From: Lithospermum erythrorhizon
Taxonomy: Eukaryota; Streptophyta; Magnoliopsida; Boraginales; Boraginaceae
Direction of reading: 5' to 3'
Length of the DNA stretch: 64,000 nucleotides
Assembly (NCBI GenBank): GCA_019722365.1
Contig: JADFUC010001417.1
Span: 124,001 to 188,000 of the forward strand
Made by a program: the position numbers and the translations under genes. Positions 49,796 to 61,720 of the stretch are shown here, piece by piece. How positions within the stretch are numbered: the stretch's first letter is position 1; each line of letters opens with the position of its first letter. Under the pieces are notes generated by a model. It did not search any database, was not told the DNA's origin, and was given only the letters and a program-made list of their open reading frames with translations.

Positions 49796-51541
49796 GGAAA
49801 ATTTAATAAAAACTAATTAAATTGTTAAGACAAATTAATTAAATCGAACCACTGGGAGCAATGCTACGGATGTGGTTCTCGATCTAGTCCCTAAATTTAA
49901 TGAAACTCCCCAGTCGAACAAGCGTATCCGAGAAAATAGTCCCAATTAAATGTTCATTAAATTTAGGTCTGCTAAAATCCTCGATTTTATCACATTAAAA
50001 TCGGCTATTTGGCCTAAAACTGAGTTCCGGAGCCAATGTAGCTCGAAATAAAGACTCTGTAAAGAATCGGTTCTAAATATGACTTAGAAGTTTGGGCTAG
50101 AGGAATTAGAGTTTTCACCTAGAAAAATTGAACTTTTCTTATTATACTACAAATAGGCGTCCCCATATTCTTTCTTGGAGGCAAATTAATTCAAAAAATC
50201 GACGGTTCGCATCTTTCCTCAAAATCAACGGTTAGCATCGCGATCCACTGAAAACAAAAACCAACCAATCAAGAAATGAGTATTGTGTCCTAAGCCTATA
50301 AATACCCCCCCTCCTATATTTTGAAATTAACATCAGAAGATCATCAAAAAAAATTCTGAGAAAATATAGAGAACAATATCTGAAATTTCTAAGTTAAATC
50401 TTTTAAACCGCCAAATAAACACCACATTTGAGGTTGGAAACACCTCCTGCAGCCTCAAAATAGGCGCCTGTGGGCGGAGTTAACAAGACAAACGTAGTAA
50501 TGTTTTCAAGTTTGAAGCAAAATCTGATGAGAATCTGACTCAAATTTCTCAAGAACGCTTCAATATTCAGATTAAGCTAAATAACCCCTGACATTCAAAA
50601 TCTTGAAATTAACACCGATAAATCTCTGCAAGTTTCTTAGCCCATCAAGTTCCGTATATAGGAATACACTAAACTGCTCAAATTTCTATAGCCGATTCCA
50701 AAGTGAGGAAACACGCCGTTGCCTCTCCAAATCGAGCAGACATCAATCCAAGGTTGGAACGCCCACCTTCATCGATCATCACTACACCAATAAGTCAAGC
50801 AAGTCGGCGTAGTATAAAACTAGTCGACGCCGCTCAAAAGCTTAAATCAAGTCCCACCCTCATTACTCTACAACAACAAGCTGCTAAGGCCGCTTGTAGT
50901 ATAAGCTAGAAGCGACGCTACTTCAAAGCTCAAATCAAATCCTAGTGAGGCCAAATCTCACTAAGTCCCACACTGCAGTGCACTATCCAACTACACAGTC
51001 CCACCTGGGTCATATCCCTTAAATCCCACCGCAAAGTAAGTCCCACCTCAACAAAGTATTGCAAGAAACCAAACTTCCTCATCAAGCCTCGGAATAGACC
51101 GAGATCAAGTCCATACAACCAACATAAATATGTCGCTAAGGCTTCCCTACTGCACTATATCCAAGTCCAAACTAAGTTCTGGCCCATCAAGACCAGACAC
51201 ATATCCATCTCGTAATGTAGCATCTATCCAAATTAAATCCAAGTCAAATAAAGCCTGGAGCCTAAGCTCAACCGCCGAGGATCATACCAAGCCTCAGATC
51301 AAGACCAAATCAAGTCGACATCTCACAAATCGCCAACGAACGTACCAGTGGACTCCATAGTTTGGAAAATCGATCTCTTCGATTTGATAAAGTCTCAGAC
51401 ACCTGAGGAATCCCATGGGTTTTATTTTGTACCCCCTATCATAGATAATAAAAATTCCTCTTTTCTTTGCATTGCCGATAGGTAAATAATAACTGGGCTT
51501 CACTCTCAATTGTTATTCCTTTTCCTCAAAATTATCTGACA
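49796..51541 (+). repeat. Plus-oriented LTR-like direct repeat, copy 2
   Basis: The first ~970 bases align with copy 1 (33425-34370). The TATA box is cctataaatacccccc near 50300. The rest (50.76-51.54 kb) has many tandem-like aagtccca/aaatcaagtc words, an A-rich poly(A)-signal-like aataaaaattcc near 51447 and a possible CA end (tatctgaca) near 51541. It is probably a complete LTR of about 1.75 kb, the left copy being truncated. Confidence 0.6.
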
Positions 51542-53447
51542 CCCATTTTATGAATCCTCCTGGAATTTTTTTTTTCTATTCTGAAATTAGCATCAACGTT
51601 GACTCGAGCAATTTTTTCCTTTTCCTATCAATCTTCTATTGAAAATATTTTTGAATCTACATTTATGTCTATATCTTTTATTTTTATCTTCGGTCTCTGT
51701 TTCAACTTCCTTTGTTTCTACTTGCTATTCTTAATCTACAAATGAAAACAATATGTATAGTTAGGTACATAATATTATTGATTATAAAGTAACAGATTCA
51801 TGACTTTAGCAATGTTGACATTCTATCACAACTAACATAGATTGATCGGTGACACTTACCATATGGATGCAAACTAAACGTTGGCTATATCATTACATTA
51901 AGCAGTATACAATGGTTTAACACTGACACACTAACATTCATGGTTTGTTTCACTTATCATACGGATGCAATCAATGTTAGTTATCTATAAATTTATTTAA
52001 ATTTTAGTAAATGTTCACTATTTGAACTCCGACATACAAAAATTGCTTCCGATTTCACCATATGGATGCATATCAGTGGTATGTTACAATACACAAATTA
52101 ATCATTCATCACAATTACCGCCGCAAGTTTTGTATCCATTGGGGACACAAAAATCTCATTATACCAAAAAACCACAATCAATTATCTGTGTTTACACATA
52201 TTAAAAAATTTAATATTTAGTAACGGAATTAATCATCAACTACATGATTAATTGTATAACAAATCCCCAATCTCGAAACAAAAATGTAACATATGGTGTG
52301 TTTGAACACCAAATCTCCTAATAACAAAAATATAACCAACAATTACCCTACTCACCTACCAATATTCACCATTTCAATGGCATGCAAACATATAGATGCA
52401 AATATCTCAAATAACACACACTTTATGCAATAAATCATAAGCCCAAAGTCTCCACAAAAATAAAAAACTGAAAACTAAAAGTAACCACTAACTTTGTTGT
52501 AGACCTTTCCCGTTAAAATTTCATATGAGATTTGGGTTTGTTGCAAAATGAAAAATAATCACTATGCACGAAATGGCTTCAAGCTGTGGAGCATTTGATC
52601 AAGGAATCGTCAATCGGTGGTGCTTGAATTTTTCCTTTTTTCTTGTTAAGTTGAAGAGGCAACAAAAAATTAAGGGACAGGCTGTTTCACAATTGCTAAT
52701 TAAACAAGAAAAGTATATTTTTACCCTTACACTGTGATACTAAATAACATCCTTAGTACTCAATATCGCATTCTATCGATCGCTTATCAAGATACATATG
52801 AACTATCTTCGACTGACATGCATTCGTAAGATTGTTTTCGTGTGATTATTAATGCTTAGAAAATCTATTATTAAATCATTTCAGCATGACGCAAACTACC
52901 ACAAGAATAGATGATCATCATTTATTAAAATTTTAAACGTTCCTATGAAACATCTGAAAAATTTCTATTTTTGAATTCATAGAAATGAAAAGATAATATA
53001 ATTTTGAAATTATTTTATTTTCAAAGAAATTGTATGAGTTTCCAACTAGTCCAACTATTGTTGTGTATTATTTTGAGATTGTGTCGATTATATATAATTT
53101 GTTATTTTGAGAATATATATTCTACTACATAAAAGTCTATTTATATTTTAATTTTGAAATTTTTTATCATATACTGATATACATATAGTATGCAACTCAC
53201 ACTTCAAACATGTGAGATCATTACAATTGTCTAATAATCTTTGTTCGGGATTAAATTTTTTCAAACAATACTAACTATGTAAATCTTTTATTTCAAACTC
53301 CAAATTTTCATTAAAAATTTATGTTAAGCGTTTTCAAACTATGAAACATTGATTTAAAAATAATTTATTTTATTTTTAATTTTGTTAATGAGATTGAATA
53401 CTTATATTTGTTCTAATATCTATGTTTATAAAATATCTTTTAGTATA
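51542..53447. other. AT-rich intergenic DNA
   Basis: No supported gene. Minus-strand sequence at 51550-51760 has charged-residue-rich open stretches but no domain. The word atatggatgcaaa/catacggatgcaa recurs near 51860, 51960 and 52060. Confidence 0.45.
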
Positions 53448-54020
53448 TACTCCATCGGATGTTTTTAGTTGTCGTTTTAGCCTAAATTTTTTGTTTCAAA
53501 ATAGATGTCATTCTAGCATAATAAATACTCCATCCGTCTCTATTTAAGGATCATCTATCAAAAATTTATCTTCTTATTATAAGTGATCGTTTCATTTATC
53601 AATGTAATTTTTTGCATTGAAGTTTATTTTGTCTCCTAATATTCTTTTTTCTATTGGTTGATAACTTTTCACTCTTCTTGAAAATTATACAATTAATGGT
53701 TGTATTAATAAAGTACTTTTCTTCTAAACAATCAAGTAAAAAGAGACGGAGGGATTAGTACTTTTACATTTTCCAATATACTTTTGATTATTTTTTCTAT
53801 TTAACTTATCAATCAACCAATGATATAGCTTCAATTTATTATCATTTTACGTTTCAGTGTACTTTTTTACTATTTTTTCTATTTAAATTATCAATGAGCC
53901 AACGATATAGTTTCAATTAACTATCATTGCACGTTTTCAATTTATTTTTTTACTATTTTTTCTTTTCCTTGTTCGATGTGTAAATTGCTAGAATAACAAC
54001 TAAAAAGAATGGAGCGAGTA
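53448..54020. mobile_element. Outer Stowaway-like MITE (host of a nested MITE)
   Basis: The left end TACTCCATCGGATG is followed by tttttagttgtcgttttagc. The reverse complement of the right end is TACTCGCTCCATTC followed by tttttagttgttattctagc. TA flanks both ends. Total ~570 bp, of which ~235 bp is a second MITE. The right part contains two tandem copies of an ~85-base unit (attttttctattta..ttatcaat.a.ccaa.gatatag.ttcaatt). Confidence 0.7.
53526..53760. mobile_element. Nested Stowaway-like MITE
   Basis: It starts TACTCCATCCGTCTCTATTT and ends AAAGAGACGGAGGGATTAGTA. The inverted ends match the CTCCCTCCGT consensus of Stowaway elements, with TA at both edges and about 235 bp total. It lies inside the element at 53448-54020. 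Confidence 0.8.
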
Positions 54021-55060
54021 TAACTTATCTTAAGTTTTTAAGATTGGATAAATTCCATCTAGCCACCTGAATTTTCATGAACTTTTCACATAACCACCTA
54101 AAGTTTTCAATATTTGAAATAGGCATCTGGGGTGCATTTTTTACACCTGAACATTCAAAAATCTTGACATATGAAATTTTTTAGTATATAATCAATTTTG
54201 ATAAGGGTATTTTTTGTCAAACAACTACCAAATAACTCAACTACCTATTCTATTATCCTAACCCTACATGATTTCTAACCCACCCATCCTTATTAGATAT
54301 GTTTTACTTTTAGGGACCAAAATTAATTTTTAAAACAACCCTATCATCTTCCTTTATCCCCCACATCCCACCTATCACTGTAAATTGAAAGAATAAAGAA
54401 TCGATGATTAAATGTACAAATAAAAAATAACAAAAAAAGTGATCACACCAAGGAAAGAAGAAATGACAATAATCAAGCTTTTTATACTTAGATGTACTTT
54501 AGTAACCCTTAGCTATAAAAAATTGTTTTTATGTGCAGTATTGTGGCCAATGCACATCTACCAACAAAATCATCTACTGAACTTTTTTTTCTTGTTACTC
54601 TTGAAGGCTTCTCTAAGTGTGATTATATTGTGTGACTCTCAGGTCAACACTAACGTACGTTCTAAAGGCACTGCTATTGCTCATGCTTGGTGAGCTAAAC
54701 CACCATTATTTAAAAAAAAATTATTATTTTATTAGAATTAAGTCAACTAAACTCCACTTCTTCTAACAAAACTCTAAAGTCTAAACAACTCTTCTAATAA
54801 GTAATAACTACACCCCAAAAAGTCAAATCAAAACTTTCAACCCACCCTCTCTTATTAACTAGATTTCTATGACTTTTGCACCTGCTACACCCTTCCTTTC
54901 CGGCACACCTCCAACTAATCGGAAACCACCCACCAGTTCGCCCTTCCTCTCGCCCTCTACCTTTCTCCTCGTTTCCTTCAATCTTCAGTGTCTTACCTTT
55001 CAACCTTCTTTTCAGACAAAAATCGGTATAAAATCGTCATCGATATATATTTATATATAT

Positions 55061-55102
<42 letters not shown>

Positions 55103-57600
55103 GCTATGTGTGCTACACAAGCTGCCTCACTTGTTCGAAGAAAAATTGGTAACAATGCAAGAAAATTTTGAGAATTGAAATTACAGTTATATGGTTAATT
55201 TCTAATTAGTCAATGATCACTTATATATTAATAAAGTATACATAGGAACTAGGATATTAATTTTCTTATTTTGTGAAATATTATAATAGGATGAAGAGAT
55301 TTTTTAAAACCCTTCCAAAGTTTAAAGCGAGACGAGAGTAATTAGTTGTTTCACTCGATGATGTCAGTATCAACAAATTTTAATGCCGATATACTCAAAT
55401 GAACCTATTCCACAACGAGATGAATTTGATTCATTAGAAATGGACTATGCTCTAATAGCTCAATCGCTGACTTTCACCCGGATATTCAAGTATATGAGAA
55501 CATATCTTATTAAAGGTCAACACCATCCGCATCTAAACGAATATCCTGTGAAATGGGACTGGGGAGTATGGCAAAATGAAAAGTTGAACGGTATGTCATA
55601 TACGGAATGGATGGCATATAGTTAAAGTGAAGATGTTGTATTTTGATTGTCATATTATTTGTTTAAAGATATGACTAAGTTTGGTGGGGAATCTTTTGTT
55701 GGTAAAGGTAATTGTTAGAGTAATGGACGAGTAGAAGTAGCCCACGAGTTCGGTCAACATATTGGCACATAATTATTAATTCTAGGTTTAAGTTTAGTGT
55801 CTTCGAGGCCACTCTATGTCATCTATAAATAAGACAATATTATAATTTATATTCAAGCAATTCAATATATTATTTTATATTACTCTATCATTCTTTATTT
55901 CACAGATTTGCCCAAAGATCTTCGGTAAGAAAAGTTTTAATTATGCTATGCTTACCCCTCAAAATAGTCACCCTCAGAAATTCATAGTATTTGGGATTGG
56001 AATCATAAGACTGAAGGGCTTAGTAGACATGATTTAGTGCTTGTCATAAACTACGTATTGAAAAAGTAAGAAATTTGTTGAATGCAAAATAAAGTATTTA
56101 ATCTTCTTTAAGGAAACAAACATAGTTAGTGGATTCTGAGTATGCAATGAAGTTAAAATCTCTTTCAGAATGCTATAGATTACTTCTGTGCTGGGTGGAC
56201 AATTATTTTGGGGAAAGGAATTCTTTTATTGAATATGTACAACGGCACAAAGAGTTTGCAGAAGCTTACGATAAAAGATTTTACGCTTGATGACTTGTCC
56301 TAATGACCAAAAGGATTTTTGTTGTGCTTCGCTTATTAGAACTTCCAAATATTGTAAAAGAAATCTAAATGACTTTTCTGTATTGATTGGATGAGTCGGG
56401 GATTGTTCAACTAAAAGAGCAAATGGATGCTTGTTTTGCATTTTTGTTGTTTCCAAAAGGTTTTCATGCAGTAAAGATTTCTTGACCGCCTCTAGCTAAA
56501 GAAAACAAGTTCCTTATCACTTCAAGAAGGCTCTCTTTAGATATTTTGATCCCTTACTAACCGAAGTTTGTTTCAAGATTGGAGTATATGATGATTTAAC
56601 ATCTAAATGTCTTACTGACTTTGATGCGTTAAAAATATTAATTCAAAATGAGGCGATTGTACATCTACCAACAAAATCATCCACTAAACTTTGTTTCTTG
56701 TGACTCTGGAAGGCTTCTCTGAGTGTCATTGTTGGTGTAACTTGTGTCAACACTGATGGTATGTTGACTAAGTTCAAAATAAATAATTCATTATAAGTTT
56801 CAAAAAATCTAATTGTTGTTTCTGCCTCCATTTTTGTTGTTCATGTGGGGCTGGGGGATTATTTTTTAATTATTTTTTTAGTTAATGATTTAATTAATAA
56901 TAATGTAATCGCTAAACATCAATTTCAAAATCATAAACGCCGATTCACAAAATACGTGAATTTAATATATTTCAATGGCACCTAAATTTTAACGAATATT
57001 GGCGCCAAAAAATCAATTTTTGTTATAGTGACACCTAAATTTTTGTGAATTTTCCCTTCAAAAAATTAATATTTTTAATATGACTAACTTGCCCTTGATT
57101 AAAGACAATTTGGAAGTCAAATGAAACTTACAAATTAAAAAGGACTACTTTTATAAAGCTCGACGCCTATTCGGTATATTGAAAATTTTAGCGACAAGAT
57201 AAAAAAGCTCGAAAAATTCAAATTGGCCATGAAATTTAGCCTTTAAAATTTTACATCGCTTTTACTGCTTCAAGATTCAAAACATTTATTATTTTTTTCA
57301 TTCCAAAACTATATGCGAAAACGAAACTTTAAACCATCTACATGATAATTCATCAACATAATTTAAAATTAAAACAGATGATGCATATAATTTATTACAC
57401 TCGTCAACTAAAATAAGTAGATAAATCATATAATCTGATGCATACATAGCCATAGAGGTCACTGCAATTTATAAATCATGAAAAAATACTGTCAATCCCT
57501 GAATATAAGTAGCTGCACCTTAAAATGTCATAAGCCATAGGGGAAAAAGATGTTTTTTCCCATATTTTGCTCCCGAACTAACTTGTAATGTTTCAGAAAC
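54021..57600. other. Intergenic region with unclassified repeats
   Basis: No gene could be supported. Two ~105-base direct repeats (54551-54655 and 56659-56760; words acatctaccaacaaaatcat and gaaggcttctct.agtgt) flank ~2 kb. That interval includes a (TA)n tract, a small open frame (55383-55625, 80 codons, no known domain) and an LTR-like stretch at 55740-55910 (ctataaataagac, then tttatattactctatcattct). The open frame may be chance. Confidence 0.45.
55050..55101. repeat. (TA)n microsatellite
   Basis: A long interrupted run of TA dinucleotides is directly visible, ending at atacgctatg. Confidence 0.95.
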
Positions 57601-57608
57601 AAAGGGAC

Positions 57609-60600
57609 TCAGTCCATTTTGATAGGATGAGATTTGGCAGTAAAGCGAGTGCACGTCTTTCTTCCAGCCTTGTTAAGTCCGCAAACACAGTTTTCTAGCA
57701 ACTCAAAGTCCTCATTCCAGAACAGCTTGGATGCTAAATCTGGATTCTTTAGTAGCACTTTTGAAGTCAAGAACCCCGCTATTGTCCATGTTTGATAAAG
57801 CCTAGCTTGCTTCCCGATAAATCTTCCATGTTTTGTATCGTAATATTCAGGCCACTGATCCACGACAAGCCTCTTCTCAGCTAAAGCGACTGCCTTTCTG
57901 GCCATCTCAGGCCTGCCCATCTTAATGCAAGCTAGTGTAAACTGAAACGTAAACAAGGGTATTTAGATCCTGAGAATTATTTGCTATGCAGTATTACCAT
58001 AGCTGAATAAAATGTTGTGACTGGAAGCATTAGATAAAATATTAACTTAAGTTTCAGAAGAAGAAACTCCCATGATTCATATGTATCTTTTAACGCCCCC
58101 CTCTCCACCAAGATAATAAGATGACGTAACCAAAAGTCATCAACAAAACAAATTACTTCCTCAATTGAAATTTCAGTTGTGTTCCTTTTATGTTTGAGGA
58201 TAGGGGAGGACCCATAATTTCTAATGCTGTATGTTTGTCATCATAACGCATTTGAAAAGACCGTATGGAAAATAAACTTGTATCAACACTCCAAATAAGC
58301 AAGAATGCCAAGGAGGGTCATTCAATCATAAAGGAATATATTTCTATGGTAAGATATTAAAATTGAATCTAAGGGTGAGAGAGAAACATAACCTACCTGC
58401 CAAAGAAGTGTGGGCCATGACCCACCATTGTGATATGACCATGACCTAATGGGAAAACAAAGAAAGTAGATCCATGAATAAGTAGAATATCATAAAAGTT
58501 AACCAAATATTTAATTGCAGAGGAAAATAAGAAGCAGAAGTAAAAGAAATTGATACTCACGTATTTTTTGGGTCACTACCAGTGATGATACGCCATTCCT
58601 CGCCTTCCAAAGCGGGATAACAAATCTTAAGGGGCATTTTCCCGAGGAGATCATCCCATTTATCCTCGAATAAATTCAAAATACCTTCACATTGTTCTTG
58701 CGTACCCAAAGAGGATATGATTGCCCATAGGTTTCCAAGAGAGAAAAACCTGAAGTCCATATGAGCAGGTTGCAGATTACCAATGAAGTACCCAGAACTC
58801 TGTGGTATCCAATCCACAAGCCAAGAAGGAATTTGGTCAGGATAGATGTTAAATTTGTTGATAGCATCCATGGAATATTCCTCAGTCTTGTACCGATATA
58901 TCTCATTGATTTTTCTCGTGTCCACCCAGTAGTACTCTCTCATGTGGAAAGACAGTGCACTGAGTCTGGTATTTATAGCAGCCGCTAATTTCTTGGTTAA
59001 ATCATTTACAATTAGCATCTCCCTTGAGCATCGCAAAGCAGAGTAAAATAAAGCCTGAAAGCTCAATAATGTCATGCAAATAACTACGATACAACAAGAT
59101 GCAAATTGGACCTCAGAAGAAAGACAATGGCGTAACATCTCACCTGGATTTCAAGAGGATGCCCGTGAATGCCCATCCTTCTATCAATCATGCAAGAACC
59201 ATCGGTTACTAAAAGAGTGGGAAACATGTCAAAACCATCTGACAAGCACAAATTAAGTATCAATCTTATGCCTGTCTGAACATCCACCCTCTCTTGCAAG
59301 GTATAATCACCAGTTATTTTCCCATAAGCTCGTAGGAGTATAATCCACCACAAGCCTACAAAGATCATGAACATGTTGAATGGATTTGAGGTTCAATTGA
59401 TATTCATTGTTGTAGAAAGATTTGACAGACAGTTGGGATAAAAATTTCCATTACTACCAAGGTAAAGAAATCGATAGAACTCTAGTGACATGTTGGAGAG
59501 TTATAATTAACCAAATCCTCATAGTTCATACCTGAATCAACTGGTGCAACACGCCCAATAGCAGATTCCCCAAAATCTGGATCAAGAACATCCTCAAATT
59601 CTCCACTAACTCCATCTCGAGGGACAGTTCTAACTTTAAAACTTGCTGGCATCAATCCTTGACCAGGACTGTAGCAATCAACAGTTTTCTCCCAACTCTA
59701 AACAACACATACGAGAATAATTTATAAAATTAATATGAAGCAAAAATTATACTAAATTTCCAGAAAGATTTTAGTGGTTCACTAGATATATTGGAGGCGA
59801 GAGTACTAAAATATAGTTCACTGGATATATTTAAGGCTACAGCTGAAATCCTACATTTCAACTCCATAACAAGCTTCACTAGAATGGGAAAAAATATATT
59901 ATGCGTGCTACTTTTGTAATCAGTTTCTTTTTAAAAGAAAATATGCAAACTCAGTTTTTCATTTACATATTTTTAGACATCTGCCCTATAATTACTTCAT
60001 TTATCAAAAGATTACTAGGGAAATATTTTTGGTTGACTCCAGAAGCCTCTGTAGCATGCATTAGTAGAACCATTAACAAAAACTTTAAAACCTTATAAAA
60101 TACAAAAGAGTTTAGAAATGCCTCACCATCTGGATTTGTATGATGGGGAAATATTTTCTAATGTGCATGGGTTCAACAGCAATGAAACACAGTCATAGAA
60201 GTCAAGCAAGGAAAAACAGAGATGAGAATTATAGAAAGGACATGACTAGAAGTATAGGAATTGACTAGAACCACTGAAAAGAGGTCCCTAAAGTTGACAT
60301 TAATCCAGATGCAGAGACTAATGACTAAACTACATACTATTCATTAGTTGATTTATAGTCGTCAAATTATGAAATGTAAATTTATTTGTTGCGCAAAAGA
60401 AGAGCGGTAAAAGGTTGAGGCATCAGGTATCTAACGGATCAATATGCAAAATAAACATGGAGATATCAGAACCAATATACAAGTAAACGACGAATGTCAT
60501 TTTTCTAACGTATTATAGAAAATGCAACGATCACTTCGATGTTCGACTGAAGGTGAGATAGAAACAATGATGTCCAAGTAATAGGGAAGTTAAAGATTAG

Positions 60601-61378
60601 AAAGTACCTGCAGCTGCAGAGTGTGAACCAAGAAATTCTTCACAATTTCCCCTTCTCCATTAAGCAAGAACGCAAGAGCTGACGGGACAAAATCACGGAT
60701 GAAGACTTGATCATAGTTAAGCGGCTGCTTATCAGCTGGATCATTAGCTGCAACAGTCCCAACCGGATTACCACAATAGTTCACAATCGAACCTCGTAGT
60801 AATTCCCAAGCCTCCTTCTCCACCTCAGACAGCTCTCTCTCATGGGTCGTCGTTAAAACCTTAGACCCATTCAGTTCTTTGCTCAAATTTTCTTTATTTA
60901 CATTCGAACTATCGCTAACCTTATTTGCTAAGTCATCTTGACTACTTTCTATTTTTTCAAACACTAAAGGCTCGACATTAAAGCCACCCTGAATAAAAAT
61001 ATTGCTAAAATTATTTTTATCCACATTTCTTTCAGAAGAAGTTGAATGGTGTCTATAATCAGATGCTACATTCACTATACCTAAGACAAACCTTCTGTTA
61101 TTTGTATTAATGGGACAACCCAAAAAAACACCAGATTGTCCCAAATTCGATTCCAATGGACTTAACCATCCACCATTCGAATGAATTACTCTCCCAATCC
61201 CTAAAATATTATTATTACTAAAACCATGACCCCTATTCCTACTACCCATTCTAGACGGCGATTTCGACAAATTTTCCTTAATAAAAAGATTACATTTTGG
61301 GAAAGGGTATCTACAACTCATCAAGATTCTAATAGAGGGGTTAATACTAGATAACCCAATACAACTTCTTGAACTCAT
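57609..61378 (-). CDS. INVA: Alkaline/neutral invertase, organelle-targeted (GH100)
   Basis: Six exons on the minus strand: 61378-60608, 59697-59532, 59355-59144, 59054-58561, 58445-58397 and 57941-57609. All phases agree, giving 674 aa. The family hydrolyses sucrose to glucose and fructose at neutral pH. Residues 1 to ~190 form a Ser/Arg/Asn-rich extension ([19 protein letters not shown]) typical of the alpha group, whose members go to mitochondria or plastids. The GH100 domain starts near [13 protein letters not shown] and contains [17 protein letters not shown] (Asp near 229, likely catalytic), [63 protein letters not shown] and [20 protein letters not shown] (Glu near 596, candidate partner). 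The first ATG is at 61378; the codon further upstream at 61393 is TTG. The N-terminus resembles INVA/INVC of Arabidopsis, and the exact paralogue is uncertain. Confidence 0.94.
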
Positions 61379-61720
61379 TTTCCAAATTACCAAATATAAT
61401 TAAATTATTAAAGCTTAAAGCTTCAATCTTTATGCAAATAGTAAGTATTTATGTACAGATCTAATAATTTTTTAATTTAATTAGCTAAAAATGATTTCAA
61501 GAATAATTTTTATTTGTGGTATAAATTTACATAAAATTAAAACAGTATTTGTATATTAATAAATGGAAGCAAAAATGAAATTAATTGAAGTTTTTAAATA
61601 GTGTGGAGATTACCTTAAGAAGTTTAATGAATGAGAGAGAGCTGGATTGAAGAACTGTTTGATATTTTGAAGAAGGGGGCCTAAGATCTTGGAAATGGTA
61701 TTTATAAAGAAATATCAAGG
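61379..61720 (-). promoter_or_regulatory. Invertase 5' UTR, probable leader intron and TATA box
   Basis: On the minus strand a TATA box (tttataaatacc) lies at about 61698-61709. It is followed by a CT-rich leader (cagctctctctcattcatt) and a strong splice donor (cttaag|gtaatc) at 61613. Because ~235 AT-rich bases separate this donor from the start codon, a 5'UTR intron is likely. The acceptor is not obvious. Confidence 0.5.

Noticed and set aside
55383..55625. 80-codon frame as a small protein gene
   Set aside because: No family recognised and no promoter or splice support. It lies between direct repeats and is noted only as unexplained.
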